Part shown: piece by piece, positions 1 through 10,830 of the stretch
Layout: each line of letters starts with the position of its first letter
How positions within the stretch are numbered: the first letter of the stretch is position 1
Source: Burkholderia paludis
Lineage (GTDB): Bacteria; Pseudomonadota; Gammaproteobacteria; Burkholderiales; Burkholderiaceae
DNA length: 64,000 nt
Assembly (NCBI RefSeq): GCF_000732615.1
Contig: NZ_JPGL01000015.1
Coordinates: 62,001 to 126,000, forward strand
Direction of reading: 5' to 3'
The notes under the pieces: generated by a model
The model's database searches: none
Seen by the model: the letters and a program-made list of their open reading frames with translations, nothing else
What the model was told of the DNA's origin: nothing
Made by a program: the position numbers and the translations under genes

Positions 1-207
1 CGGAGGGCGGTGCGGGCGGCTCCGGCGCCGGGCCGGCAGGTCGCGCCGGATCAACTTCGCGTCGTATCGCGGCGGGACGCTGTCAAATTGCCGAAATAAT
101 TTCGTCACATCATTCGCCCCCTGTTCCAGGCCGCCCGGCCGGGCGGTGCCGGTGCATCGCGCGCGGGGCGGCCCCGAAGCCGATTCGACATTTCACGGAG
201 AGAGACC

Positions 208-1485
208 ATGCAACGCCGCCAGTTCATGAACACCCTTGCCGCGGCGACCGCCGCGACGTCGCTGATGCTCAAGGCCGGCACGGCCGACGCGGCAAGCGCA
301 TCCGCGCCGGACGCGCTGGACCCGGGCCGCTGGTCGCCGTTCAACGCCGCGCGTCTGCAGGCGGTGCTCGACGCGCATGGCGTCGCGAGCGCTCGCTACG
401 ACGGCAAGCGCCGCCCGTACGCGGTGTTCGACTGGGACAACACGTGCATCATGAACGACTGCGAAGAGGCGTTGCTGATGTACCAGATCAATCATCTGCA
501 GTACCGGCTGACCCCGGACGAATTCGTCGGCGTGATGTGGAAGGACGTGCCGAAGGGCGCGTTCATGAAGGATTACACGACCGTGGACGGCAAGCCGGTG
601 ACGATGGAGGATCTCGCCGCCGACGTCGAATCCGACTACCGCTGGATTTACGCGAACTACAAGGGCTTCGGCGGCGACAAGAGCCTCGACGAGATTCGCG
701 AGACCGACCAGTTCAAGGATTTCCGCGCGAAGCTGTACTTCATGTACGACGCGATCTGCGACACGCATCCGCTCGAAATCGGCTACAAGTGGATCCTCTA
801 CTTCTACAAGAACATGACGACCGCCGAGTTGCAGGCGATGGCGGAAGCGTCGAACAACTACGGGATCGGCGACGCGCTGCGCAAGGTCCGCTACGAGAGC
901 CCGAAGGCGCTGCCGGGCAAGGCCGGCGTGGTGGCCGACACGCATTTTCACGGCATCCGCATTCACGAGGAAATCCGCGCGGTGATGCATACGCTGCGCG
1001 CGAACGGCATCGACGTGTACGTGAGCACGGCGTCGCTCGACGACGTCGTGCGCGTATTCGCCGGCAATCCCAACTACGGCTACGGCGTGCCGCCGGAAAA
1101 CGTGATCGGCCTGCGTCTCGACATGCAGGACGGCAAGTACACGAGCACCTATCCGGCCGGCTGGCATTTCAACTGGGGGCCCGGCAAGACGGTGGGCATC
1201 CGCAACGTCCTCGCGTCGAAGAAGGGCTATGGCCCGCTGCTGGTGTTCGGCGACAGCGACGGCGACGCGTGGATGCTGCGCGACTTCAAGGACACCGCGG
1301 CCGGCGTGATCGTCAACCGGATGAAGACGGGCGAGATCGGCGCGGACAGCAAGCTCGCGGCCGGGCAGATCGGCAACCCGGACGCGCGCTTCCTGCTGCA
1401 GGGGCGCGACGAGCACACGGGCCTGATGATTCCGGACGAGAAGTCGATCAAGTACGGCAAGACCGAGCGCAAGCTGCTGGCCTGA
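208..1485 (+). CDS. Exported HAD-superfamily phosphatase-like hydrolase
   Basis: The 425-residue protein starts with QRRQFM followed by an Ala-rich hydrophobic stretch ending near ADA, which resembles a twin-arginine signal peptide, so export to the periplasm is likely. The HAD motif I nucleophile is visible as DWDNT (residues 75-79), and a late GDSDGD motif supplies the acidic Mg2+-binding residues of motifs III/IV. HAD enzymes with this layout usually hydrolyse phosphomonoesters; the long insert between motifs would be the cap. Substrate is unknown. A GGAGAGA ribosome site lies just upstream of the ATG. The gene stands alone and converges on the slipin gene across a hairpin. It could also be annotated as a phosphoserine-phosphatase-like protein; I see nothing that fixes serine as product. 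Confidence 0.8.
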   Translation: MQRRQFMNTLAAATAATSLMLKAGTADAASASAPDALDPGRWSPFNAARLQAVLDAHGVASARYDGKRRPYAVFDWDNTCIMNDCEEALLMYQINHLQYRLTPDEFVGVMWKDVPKGAFMKDYTTVDGKPVTMEDLAADVESDYRWIYANYKGFGGDKSLDEIRETDQFKDFRAKLYFMYDAICDTHPLEIGYKWILYFYKNMTTAELQAMAEASNNYGIGDALRKVRYESPKALPGKAGVVADTHFHGIRIHEEIRAVMHTLRANGIDVYVSTASLDDVVRVFAGNPNYGYGVPPENVIGLRLDMQDGKYTSTYPAGWHFNWGPGKTVGIRNVLASKKGYGPLLVFGDSDGDAWMLRDFKDTAAGVIVNRMKTGEIGADSKLAAGQIGNPDARFLLQGRDEHTGLMIPDEKSIKYGKTERKLLA

Positions 1486-1530
1486 CGCCCGACGGGCGTT
1501 GAAGCGCACGGGCCGGGCCCCGCGCGCTTC
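1485..1530. terminator. Hairpins between convergent genes
   Basis: Two inverted repeats lie between the converging HAD and slipin genes: acgccc/gggcgt (1485-1490 with 1494-1499) and gaagcgc/gcgcttc (1501-1507 with 1524-1530). The second overlaps the slipin stop codon. There is no clear T-run, so bidirectional termination is inferred from position and symmetry only. Confidence 0.45.
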
Positions 1531-2302
1531 ACCCCTCCCGCTTCCCGTTCCACCGCTCCAGCAACACCCCCAGCAGGTCGATCGGCAGCGGAAACACGAT
1601 CGTCGAATTCTTGTCCGCCGCGATCGTCGTCAGCGTCTGCAGGTAGCGCAGCTGCATCGCCTGCGGCTGCTGCGCGAGCCGTTGCGCGGCCTGCAGCAGC
1701 TTTTCCGACGCCTGCAGCTCGCCCTCCGCGTGAATCACCTTCGCGCGCCGCTCGCGTTCGGCCTCGGCCTGCCGCGCGATCGCGCGGATCATCGTTTCGT
1801 TGAGGTCGACGTGCTTGATTTCCACCGTCGACACCTTGATCCCCCATGCATCGGTCTGCGCGTCGAGCGTCTTCTGGATGTCGGCGTTCAACTGCTCGCG
1901 CTCGGCGAGCAGCGCGTCGAGTTCGTGCTTGCCGAGCACCGCGCGCAGCGTCGTCTGCGCGAGCTGGCTCGTCGCCTCGAAGAAGCGCGCGACCTGGATC
2001 ACGGCTTTCTCCGGATCGACCACGCGGAAATACACGACCGCATTCACCTTCACCGACACGTTGTCGCGCGTGATCACGTCCTGCGCGGGCACGTCGAACA
2101 CGACGGTGCGCAGGTCGATCCGCACGACCTGCTGGACGATCGGGATGATCAGCACGAGCCCCGGCCCCTTCACCTTCCAGAACCGGCCGAGCATGAACAC
2201 CACGCCGCGCTCGTATTCGCGGAAGATGCGGATCGACGACGCGACGAGCACCGCGACGAAGACGATCAGGACGCTGCTGAAGCCGAACGTGTAGCCGATC
2301 AT
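1529..2302 (-). CDS. Slipin/stomatin (SPFH, band 7) membrane protein
   Basis: This 257-residue protein has one N-terminal membrane segment (about residues 8-24), then a band 7/SPFH domain with [14 protein letters not shown] and [10 protein letters not shown], then an Ala/Glu/Arg-rich coiled coil (about 175-225). This is the standard slipin layout. SPFH proteins oligomerise in the membrane and organise microdomains or modulate membrane proteases. Its ATG overlaps the stop of the upstream NfeD gene by four bases (ATGA), so the two are translationally coupled. The NfeD-slipin pair is a recurrent bacterial operon in which the NfeD protease is thought to process the partner slipin. No residues are obviously missing. 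Confidence 0.92.
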   Translation of the reverse strand: MIGYTFGFSSVLIVFVAVLVASSIRIFREYERGVVFMLGRFWKVKGPGLVLIIPIVQQVVRIDLRTVVFDVPAQDVITRDNVSVKVNAVVYFRVVDPEKAVIQVARFFEATSQLAQTTLRAVLGKHELDALLAEREQLNADIQKTLDAQTDAWGIKVSTVEIKHVDLNETMIRAIARQAEAERERRAKVIHAEGELQASEKLLQAAQRLAQQPQAMQLRYLQTLTTIAADKNSTIVFPLPIDLLGVLLERWNGKREG

Positions 2303-3849
2303 GACGGCTCTCCTTGATGTTGTTCTTGCGCGGCCACGTCATAGAGCGGGGCGACGGTGAGCAGCAGCCCCTGGCGGCCGGTGACGCGCACGCGGCAGCC
2401 CGCGGCGAGCGGTGCATTGCTGGCGACGCGCCAGCGCTCGCCGCGCACGCGCGCCCAGCCGGCGGCGGACGGCGCGACGCCGCCCGCGCCGTGCGGCTGG
2501 TCGGCCAGCAGCCCGTCGTCGAGCACTTCGCCGATGCTGCCGACCATCGCCTCCGCGCCCGTCACGACCGGGCGGCGTCGCGCCCGCAGCGCGACGCTCG
2601 ACACGCCGGCGACGAGCAGCCCGCCGCCGAGCGCGAGGCTCGCGATCACGGGCCACGGAATCCCGTAGCCGGGCACGTCGGTGTCGATCAGCATCAGCGC
2701 GCCGATCGTGAACGACACGATGCCGCCGAAACCGAGCACGCCGAAGGTCGGCAGGAACGCCTCGGCCACCAGGCAGCCGAGGCCGAGCAGCACGAGGCCG
2801 AGCCCCGCATAGCTGACCGGCAGCAACTGCATCGCGAACAGCCCCACCAGCAGGCAGATCGTGCCGACGACGCCCGGCAGCACGAAGCCGGGGTTCGCGA
2901 ATTCGAAGAAGAGGCCGTAGATGCCGATCGTCAGCAGGATCAGCGCGACGTTCGGATCGGCAATGATGGCCAGGAAGCGGCTGCGCCAGTCGGGCTCGAC
3001 CACGACGAGCGGCGCATGCGCGGTCGCGAGCCGCACCGTGCCGGCGGCGGTCACGGCGGTGCGGCCGTCGAGCTGGCGCGCGAGGTCGTCGGGATCCTGC
3101 GCGATCAGGTCGATGACGTGCTGCGCGCGCGCCTCGTTCGCCGACAGGCTGACGGCTTCCCGCACCGCCCGCTCGGCCCACGCGGCATTGCGCCCGCGCA
3201 ACTGCGCGAGGCCGCGGATGTACGCGGCGGCGTCCTGCGTCGCCTTGCGGATCTCGGTGGACTGGGTGTCGTTCGGCAGCGCGGCCGACGTGGCGGCCGC
3301 ATCGGACCCGCCCGCCGCGCCCGGCGCCCGCGGAGCGGCCGGGTTCGCGCCCGGCGGCGCGGCGCCGCCGATGCCGAACTGCACGGGCGACGCCGCGCCG
3401 AGATTGGTGCCGGGCGCCATCGCCGCGAAGTGGCTCGCGTAGACGAGGTAGGTGCCCGCGCTCGCGGCCCGCGCGCCGCCGGGCGCGACGAACGCGGCGA
3501 CCGGCACGGGCGAGCCGAGGATGGCCTTGATGATCTGCCGCATCGACGTATCGAGGCCGCCGGGCGTGTCGAGCTGCAGGATCGCGAGCGGCGCGTGACG
3601 GCGCGCGGCGCGGTCGAGCGAGCGGACGATGAAATCGGCGCTGGCCGGCCCGATCGCGCCGTTGACGGGGATCACGACCACCGGGCGATCGGCGGGCGCT
3701 TCGACCGGCTGGGGCGCGGCGACCGCGGCGCATACGACGAGCAGCGCCGCGAACAGCGCGGCGCGCGCGACCCGCGCGGACAGCGGGTGACGAGGGTGGC
3801 CGCCGGGCGTGGCAGGCGCCGGCGGCGGCCCATGACGGTGAACGAGCAT
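2299..3849 (-). CDS. NfeD-family membrane-bound ClpP-class serine protease
   Basis: The 516-residue protein has an N-terminal signal segment (about residues 28-46), a ClpP/crotonase-like protease domain, about four membrane segments (about 290-400), and a C-terminal NfeD OB-fold. Protease landmarks are [16 protein letters not shown] and the SAGTY stretch carrying the likely nucleophilic Ser. A low-complexity Gly/Ala/Pro insert lies at about 160-185. Long NfeD proteins of this type sit next to slipins and cleave them near the C terminus (family knowledge). The start is uncertain: the first residues are Pro/His/Arg-rich, and a later start nearer the signal segment is possible. It is first in a two-gene operon with the slipin. 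Confidence 0.88.
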   Translation of the reverse strand: MLVHRHGPPPAPATPGGHPRHPLSARVARAALFAALLVVCAAVAAPQPVEAPADRPVVVIPVNGAIGPASADFIVRSLDRAARRHAPLAILQLDTPGGLDTSMRQIIKAILGSPVPVAAFVAPGGARAASAGTYLVYASHFAAMAPGTNLGAASPVQFGIGGAAPPGANPAAPRAPGAAGGSDAAATSAALPNDTQSTEIRKATQDAAAYIRGLAQLRGRNAAWAERAVREAVSLSANEARAQHVIDLIAQDPDDLARQLDGRTAVTAAGTVRLATAHAPLVVVEPDWRSRFLAIIADPNVALILLTIGIYGLFFEFANPGFVLPGVVGTICLLVGLFAMQLLPVSYAGLGLVLLGLGCLVAEAFLPTFGVLGFGGIVSFTIGALMLIDTDVPGYGIPWPVIASLALGGGLLVAGVSSVALRARRRPVVTGAEAMVGSIGEVLDDGLLADQPHGAGGVAPSAAGWARVRGERWRVASNAPLAAGCRVRVTGRQGLLLTVAPLYDVAAQEQHQGEPS

Positions 3850-3960
3850 CGGGACGTCCGGGCGGCGCGCGGCCGCGCGCCGTCCGGCTTGCGGAAAGGG
3901 CGTGGGCCCGATGCTTAAAGATTAGGCGGTTTCGGCGGAAAGCGCGAAGCGCCGGCCGGG

Positions 3961-4995
3961 TCAGCTGGCGCCGCCGCCCCGCGCGAGCACTTCGTCGCGA
4001 TAGTCGGCCGGGCTGCGCCCGCTCCATTTGCGAAACGCGCGGTAGAACGCGCTCGGCTCGGCGAAGCCGGCCGCCGCCGCGACGTCGGCGATCGTGCGCG
4101 CGGGGTCGGCCAGCGCCTCGAATGCGAGATCGCGCCGCAGCGTGTCCTTGATCGACTGGTACGCGTGGCCTTCCTGGTGCAGTTTGCGCCGCAGCGTGGC
4201 CTCGGCCACGTGCAGCCGCGCGGCCATCCCGCCCGCGCCCGGCCACGCGGCGGGCGGCATGCCGCGCAGCACCGCGCGCACGCGCTGCGCGAGCGCGTTC
4301 GGATTGCGGTACTTGACGATGAAACTGGCCGGCGCGTTGCGCAGGAACGTCTTCAGCGTCTTCGCGTTCTGCACGACCGGCAGCGTCGCGAATTCGGGAT
4401 CGAAATCGACATACGAGTCGGGCTCGTTGAAACGCATGTCGTCGCAGAACATCGCCGGGTATTCGTGATCGGCCGGCGGCGTGTCGCAGCGGAAGCTCGC
4501 GTGCAGCAGCGGAATGCGCCGCCCGATCAGCCAGCAGGTGAGCCCGTAGACGATGATGAAATAGGTCGCGTACGTGAACATCGCGGGCGTTGCGCCGTTG
4601 TTGCGGTGCACGAAGCGCAGCCGCACGCGCTGCGGGGTCGCGTCGAGTTCCGCGTGCAGGTCGTCGAGCACGCAGTGCATGAAGTTCACCGCGCGCGCCA
4701 TCGCGTGCAGGCCGTCGCGCGCGGACAGCGCGGCCTGGCTCATCGCGATGAAGCTGCCGCTGCGCATCGGGTGGCGATCCTGCCCGAAAAACTCGTCGTC
4801 GAGCGTGCGCGCGATTGCGTTCCACAATGCGCCGTATTGTTGCGCGGACACGCGTGCGCGAGGCTGCCCGAGCAGCGCGGGCGCGATGCCGGCCTGCGCG
4901 AGCAGCGGCTCGGCCTCGACGCCGCGCCGGGTGGCGAGCGCGACGCTGTAGGCGACCAGGCTGATCGCGACGGTTCCCTTGTCTTCCTGCTTCAT
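3961..4995 (-). CDS. AraC-family transcriptional regulator, long N-terminal sensor
   Basis: The 344-residue protein has a C-terminal AraC/XylS helix-turn-helix pair (about residues 235-335), with RTIADVAAAAGFAEPSAFYR and a terminal AFRKWSGRSPADYR. The preceding 200 residues match the Arabinose_bd-like sensor of the OruR/ArgR-type AraC group. It is divergent from the acyl-CoA dehydrogenase gene that opens the valine-type operon, with 137 bases between the starts, so local control of that operon is likely. The inducer would be an amino acid or acyl compound by analogy. No promoter element was convincing enough to mark. Confidence 0.88.
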   Translation of the reverse strand: MKQEDKGTVAISLVAYSVALATRRGVEAEPLLAQAGIAPALLGQPRARVSAQQYGALWNAIARTLDDEFFGQDRHPMRSGSFIAMSQAALSARDGLHAMARAVNFMHCVLDDLHAELDATPQRVRLRFVHRNNGATPAMFTYATYFIIVYGLTCWLIGRRIPLLHASFRCDTPPADHEYPAMFCDDMRFNEPDSYVDFDPEFATLPVVQNAKTLKTFLRNAPASFIVKYRNPNALAQRVRAVLRGMPPAAWPGAGGMAARLHVAEATLRRKLHQEGHAYQSIKDTLRRDLAFEALADPARTIADVAAAAGFAEPSAFYRAFRKWSGRSPADYRDEVLARGGGAS

Positions 4996-5030
4996 CCGTG
5001 CCGCCGGTGTGGCAAAAACGCTCAGTGTAA

Positions 5031-6266
<1,236 letters not shown>

Positions 6267-6393
6267 GTCGCGCCGGCCATCGCCGACGAAACATCATGCA
6301 GGACACGAGGAGGCCAGGGCGGTGAACGCGGCGCGCAATGACGCGACCGTGCGCCGCATCGGAGGGGATCGGGCATGCGCCGCGGCGCGTGCG

Positions 6394-6553
6394 CCGGTCG
6401 ACCGCGAAGCACGGGGCCCGCGCAGGCGCGGAAGCGCCAACGTGGGCCGACCGCGCAAGGCATGGGGCCCGCGCAAGCGCTGAAGCGCCAACGTGGGCCG
6501 ACCGCGCAGGGCATGGGGCCCACGTAAGCGCTGAAGCGCTAACGTGGGCCGAC
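6394..6553. repeat. 51-bp tandem repeat with a long hairpin
   Basis: A 51-base unit beginning gaagcgccaacgtgggccga repeats with starts at 6431, 6482 and 6533, preceded by a degenerate partial copy from about 6394. The last junction forms a near-perfect hairpin: ggcccacgt (6517-6525) pairs with acgtgggcc (6542-6550) around agcgct-ga-agcgct. It fills most of the gap between the dehydrogenase and the acyl-CoA synthetase and ends 3 bases before the synthetase ribosome site (AGGAG, 6554-6558). An RNA-processing or attenuation role is inference. Confidence 0.8.
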
Positions 6554-6566
6554 AGGAGACGACACG

Positions 6567-8273
6567 ATGACGGTACAGGCATTCCTGGACGCACGCGACT
6601 TTCTGCTGCGCCATCGCACGGACTACGACACCGCATACCGCGATTTCGCGTGGCCGGCGCTCGATGCGTTCAACTGGGCGCTCGACTACTTCGACCCGAT
6701 GGCGCGCGGCAACGACCGGCCCGCGCTGTGGATCGTCGATGCGGCCACCGGCACGGGCGATCCGTATTCGTTCGCGCAGATGTCCGAACGTTCGTCGCGG
6801 ATCGCGAACTGGCTGCGCTCGATCGGCGTCGTGCGCGGCGACCGGATCCTGTTGATGCTGCCGAACCGCGTCGAACTGTGGGACGCGATGCTCGCCGCGA
6901 TGAAGCTCGGCGCGATCGTGCTGCCCGCCACCACGCAACTGTCGCCCGACGACGTGCGCGACCGCGTGCAGATCGGCGGCGCGAAATACGCGATCGTCGA
7001 CGAGAACGAGACCGCGAAATTCGAACAGCCGGATCTCGGCCTCGCGCGGAAGATCGTCGCCGGCGCGCCGCGCGAAGGCTGGCTCGCGATGAACGACGGC
7101 TACGCGGCGAGCGCCGCGTTCGAACCGGACGCCGTCACGCACGCGAACGATCCGATGCTGCTGTACTTCACGTCGGGCACGACGTCGAAGCCGAAGCTCG
7201 TCGAGCATACGCACCGCACCTACCCGGTCGGCCATCTGTCGACGATGTACTGGGTCGGCCTGCAGCCGGGCGACATTCACTGGAACATCAGCTCGCCGGG
7301 CTGGGCGAAGCACGCGTGGAGCTGCTTCTTCGCGCCGTGGAACGCGCAGGCCTGCGTGTTCGCATTCAACTACGCGCGCTTCGAGCCGAAGGTCGTGCTC
7401 GATGCGCTCGTCAAATACCAGGTGACGACGCTGTGCGCGCCGCCGACCGTGTGGCGCATGCTCGTGCAGCAGCCGCTCGCGTCGTTCGACGTGAAGCTGC
7501 GCGAGATCGTCGGCGCGGGCGAGCCGCTGAATCCCGAGATCATCGAGCGCGTGAAGAAGGCGTGGGGCATCGCGATCCGCGACGGCTACGGCCAGACCGA
7601 GACGACCTGCCTGATCGGCAACTCGCCGGGCCAGCCGGTCGTCGCGGGCTCGATGGGCCGGCCGCTGCCCGGCTACCGGATCGCGCTGCTCGACCCGGAC
7701 GGCGCCCCCGTGACCGAAGGGGAGGTCGCGCTGCCCATCGGCGCCGACGCCGCGCGCCCGGTCGGGCTGATGAGCGGCTACGCGAACAACCCCGATGCGA
7801 CGGCCCACGCGATGCGCGACGGCCACTACCGCACGTCCGACATCGCGATGCGCCGCGACGACGGCTATTACGTCTACATCGGCCGCGCGGACGACGTGTT
7901 CAAGTCGTCCGACTACCGGCTGAGCCCGTTCGAGCTCGAGAGCGTGCTGATCGAGCATCCGGCGATCGCCGAGGCGGCCGTCGTGCCGAGCCCCGACCCC
8001 GTGAGGCTGTCGGTGCCGAAGACGTTCGTCATGCTGCGCCAGGGCTACGAGGAAAGCCCGGCGCTCGCGCTGGAGATCTTCCGTTTCTCGCGCGAGAAGC
8101 TCGCGCCGTACAAGCGCATCCGCCGCCTGCAGTTCGCGGAGTTGCCGAAGACGATCTCGGGAAAGATCCGCCGCGTCGAGCTGCGCCGTCGCGAGATCGA
8201 GCGCGGCGACGACCCGAGCGCGCGGATGCCCGGCGAATACTGGGAAGAAGATTTCGCCGCCGAATTGAAGTGA
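6567..8273 (+). CDS. AMP-forming acyl-CoA synthetase (medium-chain type)
   Basis: A 568-residue ANL-superfamily ligase. The P-loop motif LLYFTSGTTSKPKLVEH, the aromatic-binding DGYGQTE, the hinge region YVYIGRADDVFKSSDYRLSP and the C-terminal lysine motif LPKTISGKIRR are all present, so it should adenylate a carboxylic acid and transfer it to CoA. Length and motif spacing fit the medium-chain (MACS/AcsM) group rather than acetyl-CoA synthetase. A good AGGAG sits 8 bases before the ATG. It lies inside the valine-type operon, so its substrate may be a branched or short acyl acid such as isobutyrate; this is inference. Confidence 0.9.
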   Translation: MTVQAFLDARDFLLRHRTDYDTAYRDFAWPALDAFNWALDYFDPMARGNDRPALWIVDAATGTGDPYSFAQMSERSSRIANWLRSIGVVRGDRILLMLPNRVELWDAMLAAMKLGAIVLPATTQLSPDDVRDRVQIGGAKYAIVDENETAKFEQPDLGLARKIVAGAPREGWLAMNDGYAASAAFEPDAVTHANDPMLLYFTSGTTSKPKLVEHTHRTYPVGHLSTMYWVGLQPGDIHWNISSPGWAKHAWSCFFAPWNAQACVFAFNYARFEPKVVLDALVKYQVTTLCAPPTVWRMLVQQPLASFDVKLREIVGAGEPLNPEIIERVKKAWGIAIRDGYGQTETTCLIGNSPGQPVVAGSMGRPLPGYRIALLDPDGAPVTEGEVALPIGADAARPVGLMSGYANNPDATAHAMRDGHYRTSDIAMRRDDGYYVYIGRADDVFKSSDYRLSPFELESVLIEHPAIAEAAVVPSPDPVRLSVPKTFVMLRQGYEESPALALEIFRFSREKLAPYKRIRRLQFAELPKTISGKIRRVELRRREIERGDDPSARMPGEYWEEDFAAELK

Positions 8274-8382
8274 TCGACCGCGGGCCGTGCGCGCCGCATT
8301 CCGCGGCCGCGGCCCGCAGCCGGATTGAACCGGCCGCGCGGCGACATGACGCTGCGCGGCCCTCTGCCAGGAGATGGGATCG

Positions 8383-9912
8383 ATGAACGCGAATCCGACG
8401 CCCCGCACGGGGCAAGACGTGCCGACGGTCAAGCTGCTGATCGACGGCGCTTTTGTCGAGTCCGCCACGAACGAGTGGCGCGACATCGTCAACCCCGCGA
8501 CGCAGCAGGTGCTCGCGCGCGTGCCGTTCGCGACCGTCGCGGAAGTCGACGCGGCCGTGCAGGCCGCGCACGCCGCCTTCGCGACGTGGAAGAACACGCC
8601 GATCGGCGCGCGCATGCGCATCATGCTGAAGTTCCAGGATCTCGTCCGTACGAACCAGCAGCGCATCGCGAAGATGCTGACCGCCGAGCAGGGCAAGACG
8701 ATTCCCGACGCCGAGGGCGACATCTTCCGCGGCCTGGAAGTCGTCGAGCACGCATGTTCGATCGGCACGTTGCAGCTCGGCGAGTTCGCGGAGAACGTCG
8801 CGGGCGGCGTCGATACCTACACGCTGCGCCAGCCGCTCGGCGTGTGCGCGGGCATCACGCCGTTCAACTTCCCCGCGATGATCCCGCTGTGGATGTTCCC
8901 GATGGCGATCGTGTGCGGCAACACCTTCGTGCTGAAGCCGTCGGAGCAGGACCCGCTGTCGACGATGGCGCTCGTCGAGCTCGCGATCGAGGCCGGCGTG
9001 CCGAAAGGCGTGCTGAACGTCGTGCACGGCGGCAAGGAGGTGGTCGACGCGATCTGCACGCATCCGCTCGTGAAGGCGATCTCGTTCGTCGGCTCGACCG
9101 CGGTCGGCACGCACGTGTACAACCTCGGCAGCGCGCACGGCAAGCGCGTGCAGTCGATGATGGGCGCGAAGAACCACGCGGTCGTGCTGCCCGACGCACA
9201 CCGCGAGCAGGCGATCAACGCGCTCGTCGGCGCGGGCTTCGGCGCGGCCGGCCAGCGCTGCATGGCGACCTCGGTGGTCGTGCTGGTCGGCCGCGCGCGC
9301 GACTGGCTGCCGGACATCGTCGAGAAGGCGAAGGCGCTGAAGGTCAACGCGGGCGCGGAAGCCGGCACGGACGTCGGGCCGGTCGTGTCGAAGGCGGCGA
9401 AGGAACGCATCCTGTCGCTGATCGACGCGGGCGTGAAGGAAGGCGCGAAGCTCGAACTCGACGGCCGCGACGTGAAGGTGCCCGGCTACGAGCACGGCAA
9501 CTTCGTCGGCCCGACGATCTTCTCGGGCGTGACGACCGGCATGTCGGTCTACACGCATGAAATCTTCGGGCCGGTGCTGGTCGTGATGGAAGCCGACACG
9601 CTCGACGACGCGATCGCGCTCGTCAACGCGAACCCGTTCGGCAACGGCGTGGGCCTGTTCACGCAGAGCGGCGCGGCCGCGCGCAAGTTCCAGAGCGAGA
9701 TCGACATCGGCCAGGTCGGCATCAACATCCCGATCCCGGTGCCGGTGCCGTTCTTCAGCTTCACCGGCTCGCGCGGCTCGAAGCTCGGCGACCTGGGCCC
9801 GTACGGCAAGCAGGTCGTGCAGTTCTACACGCAAACCAAGACGGTCACCGCGCGCTGGTTCGACGACGACGCGACGGCGGGCCCGGTGAATACGACGATC
9901 CGGCTGCATTGA
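8383..9912 (+). CDS. mmsA: Methylmalonate-semialdehyde dehydrogenase (CoA-acylating)
   Basis: A 509-residue aldehyde dehydrogenase with the MmsA signature set: [28 protein letters not shown], the catalytic Cys in AGQRCMATS, and a C-terminal [15 protein letters not shown]. It converts methylmalonate semialdehyde plus CoA and NAD+ to propionyl-CoA, the last step of distal valine degradation. Two in-frame ATGs exist. I chose 8383 because AGGAG (8369-8373) abuts the upstream ATG at 8374 but stands 9 bases from 8383. mmsB follows after 18 bases, so they are co-transcribed. Confidence 0.95.
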   Translation: MNANPTPRTGQDVPTVKLLIDGAFVESATNEWRDIVNPATQQVLARVPFATVAEVDAAVQAAHAAFATWKNTPIGARMRIMLKFQDLVRTNQQRIAKMLTAEQGKTIPDAEGDIFRGLEVVEHACSIGTLQLGEFAENVAGGVDTYTLRQPLGVCAGITPFNFPAMIPLWMFPMAIVCGNTFVLKPSEQDPLSTMALVELAIEAGVPKGVLNVVHGGKEVVDAICTHPLVKAISFVGSTAVGTHVYNLGSAHGKRVQSMMGAKNHAVVLPDAHREQAINALVGAGFGAAGQRCMATSVVVLVGRARDWLPDIVEKAKALKVNAGAEAGTDVGPVVSKAAKERILSLIDAGVKEGAKLELDGRDVKVPGYEHGNFVGPTIFSGVTTGMSVYTHEIFGPVLVVMEADTLDDAIALVNANPFGNGVGLFTQSGAAARKFQSEIDIGQVGINIPIPVPVPFFSFTGSRGSKLGDLGPYGKQVVQFYTQTKTVTARWFDDDATAGPVNTTIRLH

Positions 9913-9930
9913 GCGGCGGAGGACACGAAC

Positions 9931-10830
9931 ATGAAAATCGGTTTTATCGGCCTCGGCCACATGGGTGCGCCGATGGCGCTGAATCTGCTCAAGGCCGGCC
10001 ATGAGGTGCACGCGTTCGACCTGAGTGCGGACGCGCTGCGCGCGCTGCAGGACGCCGGCGGGCAGGTGGCCGCGTCGCCGCGCGATGCGGCGTCGGGCGC
10101 GACCTTCGTCATCACGATGCTGCCGGCCGCGCCGCACGTGCGGTCGGTGCTGTCCGGCGAAAACGGCGTGCTGGCCGGCCTCGGCGCCGGCGCGACCGTG
10201 ATCGATTCGAGCACGATCGATCCGGCCAGCGCGCAGGCGTTCGGCGCGCTGGTGCGCGAGCATGGCGGCGCGTTCGTCGATGCGCCCGTGTCGGGCGGCA
10301 CCGGCGGCGCGGCGGCCGGCACGCTGACCTTCATGGTCGGCGGCAGCGATGCGGATTTCGAGCGCGTGAAGCCGGTGCTGGCCGGCATGGGCAAGAACAT
10401 CGTCCACTGCGGCGCGACGGGCATGGGGCAGGTCGCGAAAGTCTGCAACAACCTCGTGCTCGGCATCTCGATGGCGGCCGTATCGGAAGCGATGTCGCTC
10501 GGCGTCGCGCTCGGCATCGACCCGAAAGTGCTGGCCGGCATCGTCAACACGTCGACGGGCCGCTGCTGGAGTTCGGATACCTACAACCCGTATCCGGGCG
10601 TGATCGACACCGCGCCGTCGTCGCGCGGCTACTCGGGCGGCTTCGGCACCGACCTGATGCTGAAGGATCTCGGCCTCGCCAACGACGCGGCGAAGCAGGC
10701 GCGCCAGCCCGTCTATCTCGGCGCGCTCGCGCAGCAGCTGTATCAGACGGTGAGCAGCCGCGGCGACGGGCAGCTCGATTTCTCGGCGGTGATCCGCCTG
10801 TACCAACCGGCAACGAAGAAGGACGCGTGA
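9931..10830 (+). CDS. mmsB: 3-hydroxyisobutyrate dehydrogenase
   Basis: A 299-residue beta-hydroxyacid dehydrogenase. The N-terminal Rossmann motif GFIGLGHMGAPMALNLL, the substrate-binding VDAPVSGGTGGA (about residues 116-127) and a C-terminal helix with KDLGLA and the catalytic Lys in QVAKVCNN are typical. It oxidises 3-hydroxyisobutyrate to methylmalonate semialdehyde with NAD+, feeding MmsA. GGAGGA precedes the start. Its stop shares one base with the ATG of the next gene, so translation is coupled. Confidence 0.95.
   Translation: MKIGFIGLGHMGAPMALNLLKAGHEVHAFDLSADALRALQDAGGQVAASPRDAASGATFVITMLPAAPHVRSVLSGENGVLAGLGAGATVIDSSTIDPASAQAFGALVREHGGAFVDAPVSGGTGGAAAGTLTFMVGGSDADFERVKPVLAGMGKNIVHCGATGMGQVAKVCNNLVLGISMAAVSEAMSLGVALGIDPKVLAGIVNTSTGRCWSSDTYNPYPGVIDTAPSSRGYSGGFGTDLMLKDLGLANDAAKQARQPVYLGALAQQLYQTVSSRGDGQLDFSAVIRLYQPATKKDA

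Noticed and set aside
6394-6553. CRISPR array
   Set aside because: Units are contiguous tandem repeats without unique spacers and no cas genes are nearby; no other region shows spaced repeats.
6294-8768. An 824-residue frame opposite the acyl-CoA synthetase
   Set aside because: Shadow frame; its repeated residues come from the 51-bp DNA repeat, not from a protein repeat.
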